Assembly: GCF_001625215.2 (NCBI RefSeq)
Contig: NC_030383.2
Location: 198,779 to 262,778 of the forward strand
Origin: Daucus carota subsp. sativus
Lineage: Eukaryota; Streptophyta; Magnoliopsida; Apiales; Apiaceae
DNA length: 64,000 nt
Direction: 5' to 3'
A program made the translations under genes and the position numbers. Numbering within the stretch: position 1 is the first letter of the stretch; every line of letters starts with the position of its first letter. The notes under the pieces are model-generated. The model had not been told where the DNA came from and did not search any database. It saw only the letters and a program-made list of their open reading frames with translations. This document shows positions 23,401 through 36,041 of the stretch, piece after piece.

Positions 23401-26400
23401 TATGCACATATATGTGTATATGTGTATATATACATATATATATGTGTGTTTATCTATGTACATATATGTATATACACACATATATAGGCAAATATGTATA
23501 TATTTGTTATTGTTGGTCTTCACATAAAATACTGGTTTAGAAAATGTCCACTATATGATGATTATACTTATGTTAATTCTGCTTGCTGAAGAGCTAAGCT
23601 CATAAAAAGACTTCGCTCATAATTTGGGAGCCCGTGAGAATTGCGAAGAAAATGGAGAGAAATTGTGAGAGGGAAGGGAGGGGGGAGGGGAAGAAAAGAG
23701 AGAATTTGCAAAAATACATTATAGGAGTCATAGTTCTACTCTACATATAATAACGTTACAACCGAAAGACTAGCTGCAAATAAAATCAAAACCTTAACTT
23801 CTGAGTTCTGACTCAACTACTTGACTTGACCTGTAAATTGTAATGCATCTGACATGTTAAGTTGTTAACTCTCAAAACAAACTTGTTACATTTGTAAGCT
23901 TACATTAGAGATATTCTACTCATGAATACTTACACCTGATTACTTCTTTATGTATATATTATGATGTCGAATTATGTATCACTTCACATGCATAGTTTTA
24001 ATGTCCAGTGTTGTAGCCTATAGGGTATCGATCTTGTGTTGGTTACGGGGAGTTGAGGTTTAATCCCCAAAAAAAATCCTGCTTTGCCTTTTAAACAATA
24101 ATTGTAATATCTAGCAAGTCAACTTTTTTGCAAAAGATCAGAAGAATTGTCAACTGCATGTCCCAATAGGCCAATCATTAAGTACTGCAGCTCTACTGTT
24201 ATATACCTCTTCTTTTTGTTCCCTTTATTTGGAGGGTCGGGTTGGGGATTAAAAATGTAATGATCTAATCTCTGGGTTTGTTTCTTTATAATACTTTACT
24301 AGCCTTTAACCCCGTGCAAAGCACGGGTGGATATATGATTCATAATTTATTAATTATAATTTAATTTTTAACACCATTTTATTAATATTTTAGTATTAAT
24401 AAATTGGATTTTAGTTAAATTATATTAACCAACTCGTTATATCTTCTAACGGAAATTTAGCTTTCACAATTTATTATCTATCTATAAATATTTTTCTATA
24501 TTAATATGTGACAGTTTATTATTCAATTTAAATCAAATTTTTCATATTTCATATATCTTCATATGTTACGTAATGGCTCGTGTTTGTAATGAAATAGAAT
24601 ACGTAAGTGTTAAATTTCGAGTAGAATACGTTATAATTAAAAAGTTGCGTCTTTAATTGTTTATATGTATTTTAGACAAAAGATATTCAAAATTGTATAT
24701 TTATAATTAGTTATACGTTTATCCATAAGTAATTTTTAATATTAATATATGTTATTAACAGTAGTTTCACCTTTTTTTAACTAATTATTATAAATTATAT
24801 TTAAAAAGATATTAGTATATATAAGGAGTGTTTTTAGTATATGAAACTGTTTAATAGATATCTAGTTGTAGACTTTTAGTTTTAGAGGAGAGTACCGAAC
24901 CAAAATTTTGTACGACTACAAATTATACCTATGTTGGCTTTTTATAGTATAGTATAGATTCTTGGCTTCTTTTTTGTTTGAACCTTTTTTTCTTAACAGG
25001 TGACTGTTTACCAGTGCCTTGAAGGGGGTGTTATTGCTGTACTGCAGTCGTATGTTGACGATGATGTAAGGGGATGGATGTAAATTAAAAAAGATTTGTA
25101 GTTCGTATCATATGTGTTATTGTGAGCTATATGTTCTTAGTGCATGCATAAATTGTGTTCTAAATTATAATTCAAAAGTACTGAATAGCTAATTTGTTTT
25201 GTCGAGTAGAAGGATGAGTCTTTTTACACAGTGACCTGGGCATGTACCCTTGATGGGGCACCACTATTGGTGGCAGGAGGAATAAATGGTATAATTCGAG
25301 TCATCGATGTTGGAAATGAGAAGATACACAAGGTATGTACCTCTACATGACGACTTCCGCTCTTAATTTTTTTGTTCTACAAAGTGTGAAGAAACCCACA
25401 GCTGTTACAATTTACGTAGAAAACCAGCATCACCTATAGTTTAATATTTTAGTGATTTGGAGGAATTATTGCCCAAATTTCTCTGAAGGACTTGAACAAT
25501 ATAAGTTTGAAACTAGATACAGTATTGCTAAGCCCTAGTTGAAATTTTTAAAGAAAATAAGCTGGCAAGGTTCCAACTTACCAGGCCTGACGAACTTTTT
25601 CCTCATTCCTGCGATGAAACCATAATATGATCATAAAAGATAAATGGGACTTTATTTTGGGACTGAACTAGTATTAAACATAGAAGAGAGTCTCCGCTCT
25701 CATGTTTGGACACTGTAAATGTATTTTATACTCTCATTTTCGTGGCACATGGAAATATGTCAAGAGGAGTCTATTAGGTGGTAGAATTGTGAAACTGGTA
25801 TAGTTTCTTCACATCCACCTGAAGAGTGAAGAGATGGGTAATCTTCTCATCATTTAATCTGATAATAAAAGGTGCCTTTTCCTGGACACTTGCCCTTGTT
25901 TGACATGCTTGTTTATTATGTGAATTCTCACCCAAATGCAGTCCTTTGTTGGTCACGGTGACTCAATAAATGAAATCAGAACCCAGATCTTGAAGCCATC
26001 ACTCGTGTTGTCTGCTAGCAAAGTAAGCATCATGACTTTTGTCATCATTTTTATTTCCCTGACCTTATTAACGTCTTCTTTATATTGCTCATAAATATGT
26101 CATGCCCGATACTATGGAATAGGATGAATCTGTTCGGCTGTGGAATGTCCATACTGGAATATGCATTCTAATATTTGCTGGAGCTGGAGGACATCGAAAT
26201 GAAGTCTTGAGTGTGGTATTGTGGGAACTGCAATGACTTCTATTTATCAATAAATTTAAATTTCCGTTGCCATCCTTTATAGAACTGATATATTGCCTTG
26301 TGAGATGATGCTTTGATTTACATATGGTTCGGTGCTAATATTTCAGGACTTTCATCCTTCAGATATATATCGCATTGCAAGTTGTGGTATGGACAACACT

Positions 26401-29400
26401 GTCAAAATCTGGTCAATGAAAGGTAACTTATCATGTCCCATTTTATCATTATCATATTTACTGTAGGTTCTATTATATAACATCCAAGCACATAAAGAGT
26501 CCATGCTAGGTACGGCCATTTATATTAAAAAATAAATAAATCCAAGACTTTACTTGAAATTATTGATAACTAAATCATGATTAAAAATATTCTCTTTTTT
26601 ACTGTCAGAAGTGCTGTTTATAAAAAAATTATTTTTATAACCAACTGTAAATTTTACCCTGATTCAAAATTTTATATTTATTTTAATTCACATATGCTCT
26701 CTGGAATTATATTCATAGTAATATATCGGTTTTTAATTCAACTATAATCATCTAGCATCTAGACTCCTCTTAAAGTTTCGTATTAATATCTTGAGCCCCT
26801 TATCTTAGCCGTTTCTTAAGCAGGCCATAAGCCCAAAGTACTGACTACAAATCGACTGACGATGGAAGATCTTCATTTTGGCTTTAATAGCAGGGGTGGC
26901 GCGGGGGGAGCTAGGAGCGAGCGACCGCACAGGGTCCCCCGAAAATAAAGGGCCCCTAAATTTATGAATCCATGTATATATACATATTGAAATTTAACCG
27001 AAAAAAAGAGTTAGTTTTACATATTGAAGCGTTAATTATTTTTTTACAAAATATGCAAGAAGAACATACTTAAGTGAATTTTGAATTTTTGAATATACTT
27101 CTTGTTTATAACGTGTTTCTAAAGTTCATTATTAAAAACAATTATTTAATATTATATTAAAGTGAAAATTAGGGCCCCTAATTTGACATTTCGCATAGGG
27201 CCCCCAATATTTTTGCCTCGCCCCTGTTTAGTATAGTATAGATAGATATATGATTGGGGCGCACAATGTTCCCATATTGATCGGATCCAATATTAATTCA
27301 ATGCACTGGAAGGGGGTGGGAAAAAGGGTAAAAGAGGGGATAAATACCTCTATGCTGAGAATCGGCAAAACACTCAATAAATCCTCATATTTAATTCATA
27401 TAATTCAACTCTATTTAACTAAAATTGCAAGAGTTTGTATAGATGATTGATTACTTGGGAGCCAAGTACTTTCTTAAAAAACTAAAACTCTATGAACAGC
27501 TACTACTAATACTCTAATCTAGAAGTTTCCTAAACATACTTAGTATAATAATTATTAGTACTCTACCAAGTATAACTTATTTTGAATCTGAATTATAATG
27601 TAATATGCGCACAAAATAATTTGATTATTCCTCGTTCCGTGTCATTCTCTTTTCCTTTGAAAAAAAACTTGACCACAAGTTTTATAGTAAAGAAGAAACC
27701 ATAATCCTCGAATAGGATTCCACTCACTTTCAGCATGAACTTCTGGAAGCAAGCGAGATATATCATTGACATCTTTGACTTTGTAAAACCATTGAGGAAT
27801 AATGACAATGTGAGTTGTTTGAAAGCATTCTTTGACATCTTTAAGGGCTGCTTGAACTCAGTATTGTCCTCGTGCATAATCTTCACTTCATCAAAATCAT
27901 CATCTTGTGGTCTGGTTCCGTGTATATTTGTGTATTATACTGAGGAGGTGAAAAGTTCTTCATCAACTTGTAAATTCAAATCATATCCATAAGTGTTCTT
28001 ATCTATTATAATACCCGGAGTTATCTATTATAAAACTATTGAGGAATAATGACAATGTGAGTTGTTTGAAAGCATTCATCTTTAAGGGCTGCTTCAACTC
28101 AGTATTGTCCTCGTGCATAATCTTCGCTTCATCAAAATCATCATCTTGTGGTCTGGTGCCATGTATATTGGTGTATTATACTGAGGAGGTGAAAAGTTCT
28201 TCATCAACTTGTACATTCAAATCATCTCCATAAGTGTTCTTATCTATTATAATACCTGGAGTTGTCACATTCGATATCTCCATAATACAAGATTCTATGG
28301 GCTTTGCAATTTGATGCATAATTCTCTAAAGAGCTTTGCTTGATTTTTAAGAATTTTCTCATTTTCATCATAAATGCTCACGTTCTAGTTGTTCAGTAGT
28401 TAGAATGACGAGGATAGGATTGTTGATAGCCATTTTTTATAGCACAAAGTAATTCATCAAGTTGTGAAACTTGGATCTTGAGTACTTTAGGAAGACATAA
28501 TTGCATAATTTGACAGACTATTTGGCCTAATACAGAAATATCTGAAGATTCAAGGCCGTTCAGTTGTTTTAGAACTGCTGTGTGGTGGCTGCTGGATAAG
28601 AGTTTATTGGTGTATGGGTGGATGAACAGTGACTCTTGATACCATTTGGTGCCGGACGGGTGGGAAAAAGGGCAAAAGAGGAGATAAGGACCTATCCCAC
28701 AGAGAATCTAGCAGAACACTCAGTAAATAGTTTTAATTTATAAAACTCAACTCTATTCAATAGTTAAAGATGATGAGTCTATAAAGATAATTGATTACTC
28801 GGAGATTAGTAAGATCCTAAGAGAACTAAAACTCTATGAATAGCTACTACCATAATGAATTAAAGGAAGCAAATCCTTCTATCAGACTAATACTACAATT
28901 AAGAATCTTCCTAAATATATTTAATATAATTATAATACTTAATTAATTATAAGTTATAACTAATTTTAGATCTGAATAATGTAAAATAAACATAAATTAA
29001 TATAATTATTCCTTGTCCTTCACCGGAAAGAATTATATGGTTTTGCATTCTTGTCCCAGATTGATGGGTTTTTTCATTTATTATCTCGTTTTAGTATATT
29101 TAAGTGGTTCTATAATATTATATCTCCCCTGTAAGCTACGTCAAGGTTTGAATTGAAAATTTAGAGGTCTTGCAAATGTCTTCAGATTAGAAAATGGAAG
29201 TTACAATCTCTAAAAGAGTAGTCAAATATATATACCCTATGATAAAGTGTTCTTCATGTTTCCCACCTAAATTTCCCTTTATAATATCTTCCTACTTAAC
29301 TAAAATTACTATATTTCCCTCTTTTTTCTCCTCCCACTTAATTAAACTATTATTCTCCGTCTCTCATCTGACTTTGTTTTAGCTATTATATATTCTTTTT

Positions 29401-32400
29401 TATCTCCGTCCCCCCTCCCAATGTCTCTCTCATTTTCTTCCCTGTCTCCTCTTTAATATTCAATTTTTTCCGTATCTTTATATTCTTAATTTTCCTTATC
29501 AAGCATTTCACCCATTTTCTCATCAAATCATTTATTCATTCTATTACATTCTAGATTAGTCTTTCCCCATTCTTGTTTTTTCTCCACTTTTTATAGACAT
29601 TAATTTTCGATCGTTCTTTCTTTCGAGCCGGCTGGTCCAGAGCAGTTAAATGTTAATAGCATACAGCGTAAAAAAAGTGTTCGATGATAAATACACTAGA
29701 ATGTATCATTTTTTGAGTAGTCCTTTAGCATTGGCATAAAAAATTTAGGGTTAAGGTCATCCAACGAAATAACCCTTTAGTATGATCTAACAATCAAATT
29801 ACGAATAATTCTTCTTTAGATAATCCGTAATATAAATGGCATTGAGATGAATTTTGTTACATTACTTTTATTTTCTTAAACACAACATATTAAAGATTTT
29901 TTTTTAACAATCTTATCTGTGATTAGTTTCACTAGTTTCATTACAACCGAATAAGTCATTAGTTAACAAATATTCTTTATTTACTTACGGAATTTTAATA
30001 TCAAGTAAATTTTAATATCGAATAATAATCATATTTTGGCATGTGGTAGAGTACAACATCATAATTTAATGTTAAAAGTTTCAAACTAACTTGTGTGGAC
30101 AATTATTTTTGCATGAAACATCTGTAACCTTTTAATGACAAAAGAAAATTATTTTATATATTATTTTCATACTTTTACTATATTTATAAAATAATTGGAG
30201 GAAAATTTTGTTCTTTTAAACTAAATATAAATTACAACTAAATGTAATCTAAAACATGAATTATAATATATTGACTATGAGAATGAAATAGTTGTCCAGC
30301 CCAAAAACATTAACACATAATCAATTAAATTATTATTTGTTTTTATGTTCAAAAATCACAAACAATAATGAAAATTACTTATTATAATTTGTTTAGTCAT
30401 TTCAATTATGTTTTCATAAAAATAATAAATATTTTGATGATATAAAATTATTATAATAAATGGAATAGTCCTAATATTACCCATTTTTTGTTTTATATGT
30501 ATTTTATATCATAATATAATAATCAAATATATTTTTAAAAATATCGTGCGTTGGCAAGGGTATATTATCTTGTTCCATTTGTTTTATATTGTCCCATGGT
30601 CATAGTCATTTTGAACCAGTGTAAGTGGAAATTATACATTATACATAAATAAACAAGGAAATTAAATATTATATTTGAGACCAAAGGGACATTTATGGAA
30701 AAATAGACGGAATTGGCAAATAGGGAACAGAGGGGTAATATAAAATATTTTTGGGTGAATCGTATCCAAGACAAGCTTGCAAAAATATACACATGGGAAA
30801 GTGAGCGAGGAGAACCCATGATTTGTTTAGGAATAAGATTCTTATAAAATTTCTGTAGAGATTTGGTTTATATAAGACTCATAATTTTACTATTTTTCTT
30901 TTGTTTTTTAAATAGAAATGTTTGGCCATGAGGGTGTATATTGAATAAGAAAACTAGACAAAATTAGGAATCAGACTATTTTTTCCGTCTGTTTGTATGG
31001 AGGTTAAATCAGCCTTACAATGATTTCAGTTATAATTTTGAGTTTCTTATCTTAGTGGTTTCCGTCTGTTTGTATGGAGGTTAAATCAGCCTTACAATGA
31101 TTTCAGTTATAATTTTGAGTTTCTTATCTTAGTGGTAATTCTCAAAGTCCACGTCATGTTTACATTCATAGCTAAATTTACATTCTTACATAGGTTGATT
31201 CTTACATAGGTTGGTGGTGTTAAGCACATGCATAATCTTTACTTGCATGCCCAGAACCTAGATGATGACACTTAAAGATGCTTCATATAATTACAAATGA
31301 ATCCGAAGTGGTCATCTCTTATAATTTTGTGTAAATAGTAGAGTTTTCATCCATAGGACTATATTAAGATAAACCTGAAAAATTTACCTATTCTATGTAT
31401 GCTAAAAAAGTTAACACAATCTTAACATATTATGGTTCTTTGATCAATAATATTATTACCAGTTTGTTCTTTAGTCCTTACCAAGAATGAATGTGTCTTC
31501 ATGTAGACTTCTGGACTTATGTGGAGAAATCTTTTACATGGACTGACCTTCCATCAAAGTTCCCTACTAAATATGTGCAGTTTCCGGTATGCTTCCTCTT
31601 CCGTCCTCCTCATTTCTTCCCCATTCCTCATCTAGATGTTCACTAAAACAAATCTGAGGTCATTCTATTGTTCCAGGTGTTTATAGCCTCAATACATACA
31701 AACTATGTTGATTGCAATAGGTGGCTTGGTGATTTTATCATGTCCAAGGTGCATTTCTACTTCATATACTTTATATTGATGATTTCATGACTCCGAGTTC
31801 GAAAGTATCAAGCAGTGTTGGTTACGGCTTTTTGAAATGTTATTACATTGCAGAGTGTGGACAATGAAATTGTATTATGGGAGCCAATTATGAAAGATCA
31901 GTCGCCTGGGGAGGTTAGACGTGTATAATCTTCATATCTTTTGGTTCTAGCATAAATGAAACCATTTGATAGTCATAATTCCTAAATTAAATCTTGCTGT
32001 TCTAAATGCTTTCGGTGTAGGGTTCTGTTGACATCCTCCAAAAATATCCTGTTCCAGAATGTGACATATGGTTTATTAAGTTTTCATGTGATTTCCATTA
32101 CAATGCTGCTGCTATAGGTAAATACTAAAACAACTTTCGAACTGTTCTGTTTTCTAATTCAACTTTAAAATTCGGGAATATCAGACTTGTTAACCAAATA
32201 ACCTGATTGCCAGGAAATAGAGAGGGGAAGATCTTTGTTTGGGAATTGCAGTCTAGCCCCCCTGCTCTTATTGCAAGGTTTATTTATAGTTGTTTAGTGG
32301 TTCTTCAATTGAATCATCCTTTTAAGTAACATTTTTAGTAGGCAGTTAATTTAGGCATCTGATTGCCCTTCTTATGTTTTTGTTAGGTTGTCTCATGGAC

Positions 32401-32628
32401 AGTCAAAATCTCCTATTAGGCAGACTGCAATGTCCTTTGATGGAAGGTAAGTGATATGCAGCTACACGTGAATTGTGTTTAAAATCTCAGTGAGATCTGA
32501 GTCCTATGTAATTAACATGTTAACATATTTTCTCATGTTAAGTGTTTGTACTTGTTTAACTCAGCACAATCCTCAGCTGCTGTGAAGACGGAACAATTTG
32601 GCGTTGGGATGTAGTGGCAACTTCATAG
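20494..32628 (+). CDS. FIE: FIE, WD40 (EED/ESC-type) subunit of PRC2
   Basis: Thirteen exons: 20494-20673, 25000-25065, 25210-25332, 25942-26022, 26123-26215, 26347-26422, 31507-31586, 31677-31748, 31854-31913, 32021-32117, 32214-32277, 32387-32446 and 32565-32628. They join to 371 residues (Arabidopsis FIE: 369). FIE is the plant ESC/EED homologue in Polycomb Repressive Complex 2, binding trimethylated H3K27 and supporting the histone methyltransferase in the nucleus. It controls seed and flowering genes. Seven WD40 blades are visible, for example [41 protein letters not shown] and EDGTIWRWD. The N-terminus has [17 protein letters not shown]. Introns 1 (4.3 kb) and 6 (5.1 kb) are swollen by transposons. 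The start is the only upstream ATG in frame with the conserved N-terminus. A single intact copy is seen here. Confidence 0.97.
21841..21960. repeat. GA-rich microsatellite in FIE intron 1
   Basis: Purine-strand GA/GGGA repeats with a G9 run near the end (about 21950-21959). Polymorphism is likely. Frames opening through it on both strands are repeat artefacts. Confidence 0.85.
23160..23480. repeat. GGGTGGGTGATG repeat and GT/TATG microsatellite in FIE intron 1
   Basis: 23165-23345 is GC-rich (GGCCTG, GGGCCGCGGGTAGG, GGGTGGGTGATGTCATA) and resembles 43560-43850 in formin intron 5, including GAGTGATGAC and the end TTTCTCTTGGTTT against TTTCCCTTGGTTT. It is followed by (GT)n and TATATG repeats (23378-23480). 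I read it as a relic of the same element family that targets TA-rich repeats. Confidence 0.55.
24299..24958 (-). mobile_element. non-autonomous Helitron in FIE intron 1
   Basis: On the minus strand it starts TCTATACTATACTATAAAAAG (first bases at 24958) and ends CTAG at 24299. It has the subterminal hairpin CCCGTGC-TT-TGCACGGG about 12 bases before the end. It lies between A and T as required. 660 bases, no Rep/helicase frame. The first 15 bases are identical to the Helitron at 9183, so both belong to one terminal family, but the interiors differ. Confidence 0.87.
26891..27226. mobile_element. hAT-like MITE in FIE intron 6
   Basis: Ends CAGGGGTGGCG and CCTCGCCCCTG (complement CAGGGGCGAGG) with subterminal GGGTCCCCC / GGGCCCCCA blocks mirrored. 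Flanks TTTAATAG and TTTAGTAT agree at five of eight positions, compatible with an old 8-base hAT duplication. No transposase frame. Confidence 0.65.
27302..29022 (-). mobile_element. small non-autonomous LTR retrotransposon in FIE intron 6
   Basis: Two direct repeats, 27302-27643 and 28650-29022, share GGGTGGGAAAAAGGG, AGAATC.GC..AACACTCA.TAAAT, AACTAAAACTCTATGAA and GATTATTCCT-type ends. Beside the right repeat, the minus strand reads TGGTATCAAGAG (about 28634-28645), a tRNA-Met-like primer site, so the element runs on the minus strand. The interior (about 1 kb) includes a tandem duplication (27791-28263) of a short reading frame, with stop codons. No reverse transcriptase. LTRs differ clearly, so the insertion is old. 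Ends are approximate. Confidence 0.68.
27791..28263. repeat. tandem duplication, about 250-bp unit
   Basis: TTGAGGAATAATGACAATG starts at about 27791 and again at about 28039. Each copy runs through CCTCGTGCATAATCTTC, CATCATCTTGTGGTCTGGT and GGTGAAAAGTTCTTCATC to TATAATACC(C/T)GGAGTT. The copies differ by a few substitutions and a 9-base deletion (TTTGACATC in the first). Inside the LTR element. Confidence 0.85.
30983..31136. repeat. perfect 77-bp tandem duplication in FIE intron 6
   Basis: TTCCGTCTGTTTGTATGGAG starts at 30983 and again at 31060. The two 77-base copies are identical as far as I can read, so the duplication is recent. Non-coding. Confidence 0.93.
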
Positions 32629-34286
32629 GCTCTGCTGGTATTACTTAAGATAACCAGCAATATATCATAGTTGTCAAACCATTTATGTTGTCATGTTTTT
32701 TTAGTTTCTATTAGTGCAGGCTAGTATCCTGTGGAAGATTGAAGATCTGAGTAGAGTAAATGTTTGTTAACTTAAAGTATGTTGTCGATAAAATTTATTT
32801 TTTAATTTGTTTTTATCTTTGGAAGCTTGGGTTTCGAACAAATATTTTCCTTTGCCTGAGAAGAAAAAAGAGGGGAAGTTACCGACCAGGTTCTCTGCCT
32901 CTCTGGACTCCGGTAGTATGGTAGTAAGGTTAATTACGTACATAATGATTTGTGCACAAGGGGATTCTATTCGAGTTTGACTTGAAGAGCTAAAGCTCGA
33001 AGTTCAGCTTAACAAAAGTTCAATATAATTGAACTACACGCTACTTAATATAGAGAAAAGTTTGAACGAGTTTTTTGGGAAGTGTTCGGCCTGAGTTTTC
33101 AGTTACATATATTTAAAATGATGAAAAAAAATATTTATCAGTAATAAATCATAACTTTTAATTTTAGATAAAAATAAATTATGATTCCTTTTGCAAGTCA
33201 GAACTACTTGTCCAGTTTTGACTTTTGGCTTGGTATTTGTTTAGTTGCATTGTTGTATTGTTCGTGAGTGTTATTTGGTCGTTTGATCTTCTTGTGTATC
33301 TTTCACATATTTTTCATCAAACCATATTCTTACTTTTTATTCCTCCAACATATTTATATTTTGATATTAACAAAATTTTATATAATTATTTTTACAGAGA
33401 TGAGATGAAATGTTGGTGAGCCACATGTGCAGTGATTTATGTTCTAGATCTTGACCGCTTTTAAATTGGGTTTTACAGCGGAGTTGAAGATTCTGCCATG
33501 TATAATATTTTTGTTTGATTTGTATTTTGTATGGAAAGTTCTATATGTAATATCATTTTTTATTATAGTATTTTTATGTTTTTATGTTTTGTTAATATGT
33601 ATTTGTATGGTAGGGTTTCATATGTGATGCCACTTTTATTAGATTATATTTATTAATGTGTTTTATATTAGGTCTTTTCTCGTATGTGTTAAGTCAAGTA
33701 ATAATTTTTTCAATCAAATTTAAATATGTTTTGAAATTTTTTTGATTAAAATAATTTTGTGATGTTAAGTATTTATTAAATGTGAATTAAATTAACAAAA
33801 ATTGTCATGTTTATGTATTATATTAAAAAAAAATTTTTGAACACACGCACATCAATGCACGTATTTAGATTTAGATTTTGAAAATATATTTAAAATTTGG
33901 AATTTTGCAGCAGAACTGAGTGGTTCTGAGGGTCTATTTTAAGGACGAGTTCCCTCTTTATTTTAATGATATATCAAAATAAGTTACTAATTTAAAAATT
34001 TATATTAATTATTAAAAATTATACGCTTCATAATGATTATTCACTCTGTTTTGAAATATAAGTCGTTTGATTTTTTGACAAATACTTTAAGTCTTTTAAC
34101 CGCATAGTTAAAATCATTATTGTTGGAATTTTTTTTTGAATAAAAATATATGATTAATATCATAATTCAGAAATTTATTTTTAAAATTAATAATTTTAAC
34201 TATATGATCAAAGATTTAGAAGCATGTGTTAAAAAGTGAAGTGATTGTCAAAATACAGAGGGAGCACAAAATCCGCATTTTGTTAA
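32629..34286. other. FIE 3' region, no gene seen
   Basis: 3' UTR and AT-rich spacer after the FIE stop codon. It holds one copy of a dispersed motif (33833-33950: GAACACACGCACATCAATGC, GTATTTAGATTTAGA, GCAGCAGAACTGAGTGG). A worn Stowaway-like repeat (TTCACTCTGTTTTGAAATAT... ATACAGAGGGAG) lies at about 34046-34265. Confidence 0.5.
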
Positions 34287-34295
34287 ATTGCTTTA

Positions 34296-34951
34296 GAGCT
34301 TATTGCAATTTGTAACCCCACACTTTAGCTGATTAGCAAATCAGACCCCGCATTTTGAAACGTGACGGTTTGTAACCCTAAATTTCATTTAGCTTTCGGT
34401 TTGTAACCCTGGCTCACACATCCATTAAAAACAGCCATTAACTTTAACTGTTTGAGAGATAACAGTGTGTATATGAGTTTCTAACGTGACCCCTCAAAAT
34501 TTATGTATCATATTTGGAAATTATTTTTGAACGCACACAACGATGTAAAACAATTTAAAATAATTTTTAAAATACGTATTTAGATTTAGAATCTGAAAAT
34601 TTATTTATTTTTACATAAACGATGTAACTTATTTTAAAATTTTAAAATAAATACATATTTTAAAAATTATTTGTAATTTAATATATATTATTGTGTGTGT
34701 TCAGAAATAATTTTAAAATATAATACATAAATTTTGAGAGATCACAGGGGGTAAAGTAGCTGTTAAAAACTAATATACAGACAGTTACCTCTCAAACAGT
34801 TAAAGTTAGCGGCTGTTTTTAACGGATGTGTGGGCCAGAGTTACAAACCGAAAACTAAATGAAACTTAGGGTTACAAACTGTCACATTTCAAAGTGTGAT
34901 GTCTGATTTGCTAATCAGCCAAAGTGTGAGGTTACAAAGTGCAATAAGCTC
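34296..34951. mobile_element. foldback MULE with exact 9-bp target duplication
   Basis: Left end GAGCTTATTGCAATTTGTAA and right end TTACAAAGTGCAATAAGCTC. The arms mirror each other for roughly 200 bases (for example TTTGTAACCCTAAATTTCATTTAG against CTAAATGAAACTTAGGGTTACAAA). The target duplication ATTGCTTTA is exact at 34287-34295 and 34952-34960. No coding capacity. Its centre contains the dispersed AACGCACACAACGATG/TACGTATTTAGATTTAGA motif, with a mirrored partner. A truncated relative lies at 18258. Confidence 0.9.
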
Positions 34952-35020
34952 ATTGCTTTATTGTTTTTTCATCTTCTCCGACCCATTTGGTGGTGAAGAC
35001 TGTTCTGAATGATTTATCTC

Positions 35021-36041
35021 GGGTTTTATATCAAATTGCCCACCGAACTCAACAAAATATATCAAATAGCTACCCGATCTCCACGACGACTCATTTATAC
35101 CACTATAATACTGCTATATATCATTCTGTCAACTTTAAAAAAAAACCTAACGGCAAACGTTAAGTTCTGTGTCCTAAAACATCCTTAAAGCAAGGGAGAA
35201 CACATTTGAGGGAAATAGTTGAAACAGAACAAGAGCAGAAGCTCTGTGTCCTGGATTGTGAGAAAAAGGCTGTAGCCTTGTATGTGTAAATAAAATAAGC
35301 CGTAGCTTTATCTATATAAATACAAAAGTCAGCTGTGTATTCTGTTTTCAATATTAAACCTGGATGAAGGTCTAGTGTCGGACTGCTCTGCTGTGTTCAA
35401 CCAGAAAGACGTCAATTTGGATGCTCAGGTTGGTACAGGATTGTTGGCTCGCGATGTGCTGCACCAGGCTGTTAATGGCAGTCTGAATACTTTCAAGAAT
35501 AGCACCAAAACTGGGGGAAGAGCTTCTTCCAAAGAAATTTATTCTGCTTGATGTGGAGGAAGTGATGGCAGCAATGGGCTTGGCTTTTCAGTCCCGGGCA
35601 GCTGTCAAACGTAGGTCTGTGCAGGGGATTAAGGACAACATGTAGACTAGTTTCTGCATCTCTCTGTGTAGTAGTTCTCTTTTGGGCATCAGTTGGTAAG
35701 GTTGGTTTGTAAGCTTGCGCAGTCTCGATCTTGCACTACTGCTGGTTCTTAGCTTTTGTTCTAGGATATAATATTAACCAGCTTACCAAAAAAAAGTTAC
35801 AGACTACATGTGTTACCAACAATGTCATACAACCAAATATCTTCCTCCAGTGATAGAACAATGTCATAGCACACACTGCTATGCCATATCAGCATTTCTG
35901 TCAACTCTGCCGTTAAGTTTTTTTTAAAGTTAACGGAATGATATATAGGAGTATTATAGTGGTATAAATGAGTCGTCGTGGAGATCGGGTAGCTATTTGA
36001 TATATTTTGTTGAGTTCGGTGGGCAATTTGATATAAAACCC
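35021..36041. mobile_element. foldback MULE with non-AT cargo, exact 9-10-bp target duplication
   Basis: Left end GGGTTTTATATCAAATTGCC and right end GGCAATTTGATATAAAACCC. Arms are mirrored for about 140 bases (GATCTCCACGACGACTCATTTATACC against GGTATAAATGAGTCGTCGTGGAGATC). Both flanks read GATTTATCTC (35011-35020; 36042-36051). The 750-base interior is less AT-rich than the surroundings. It includes CAGTCCCGGGCAGCTGTC, and an end resembling a retroelement tail (AGGATATAATATTAACCAGC), so it appears to have taken up foreign sequence. It lies about 600 bases upstream of the formin start codon. Confidence 0.9.

Noticed and set aside
26880..27190. GC-rich block in FIE intron 6 considered as a missed exon
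   Set aside because: The flanking exons (26347-26422 and 31507-31586) join in phase without it, and it has transposon inverted ends.
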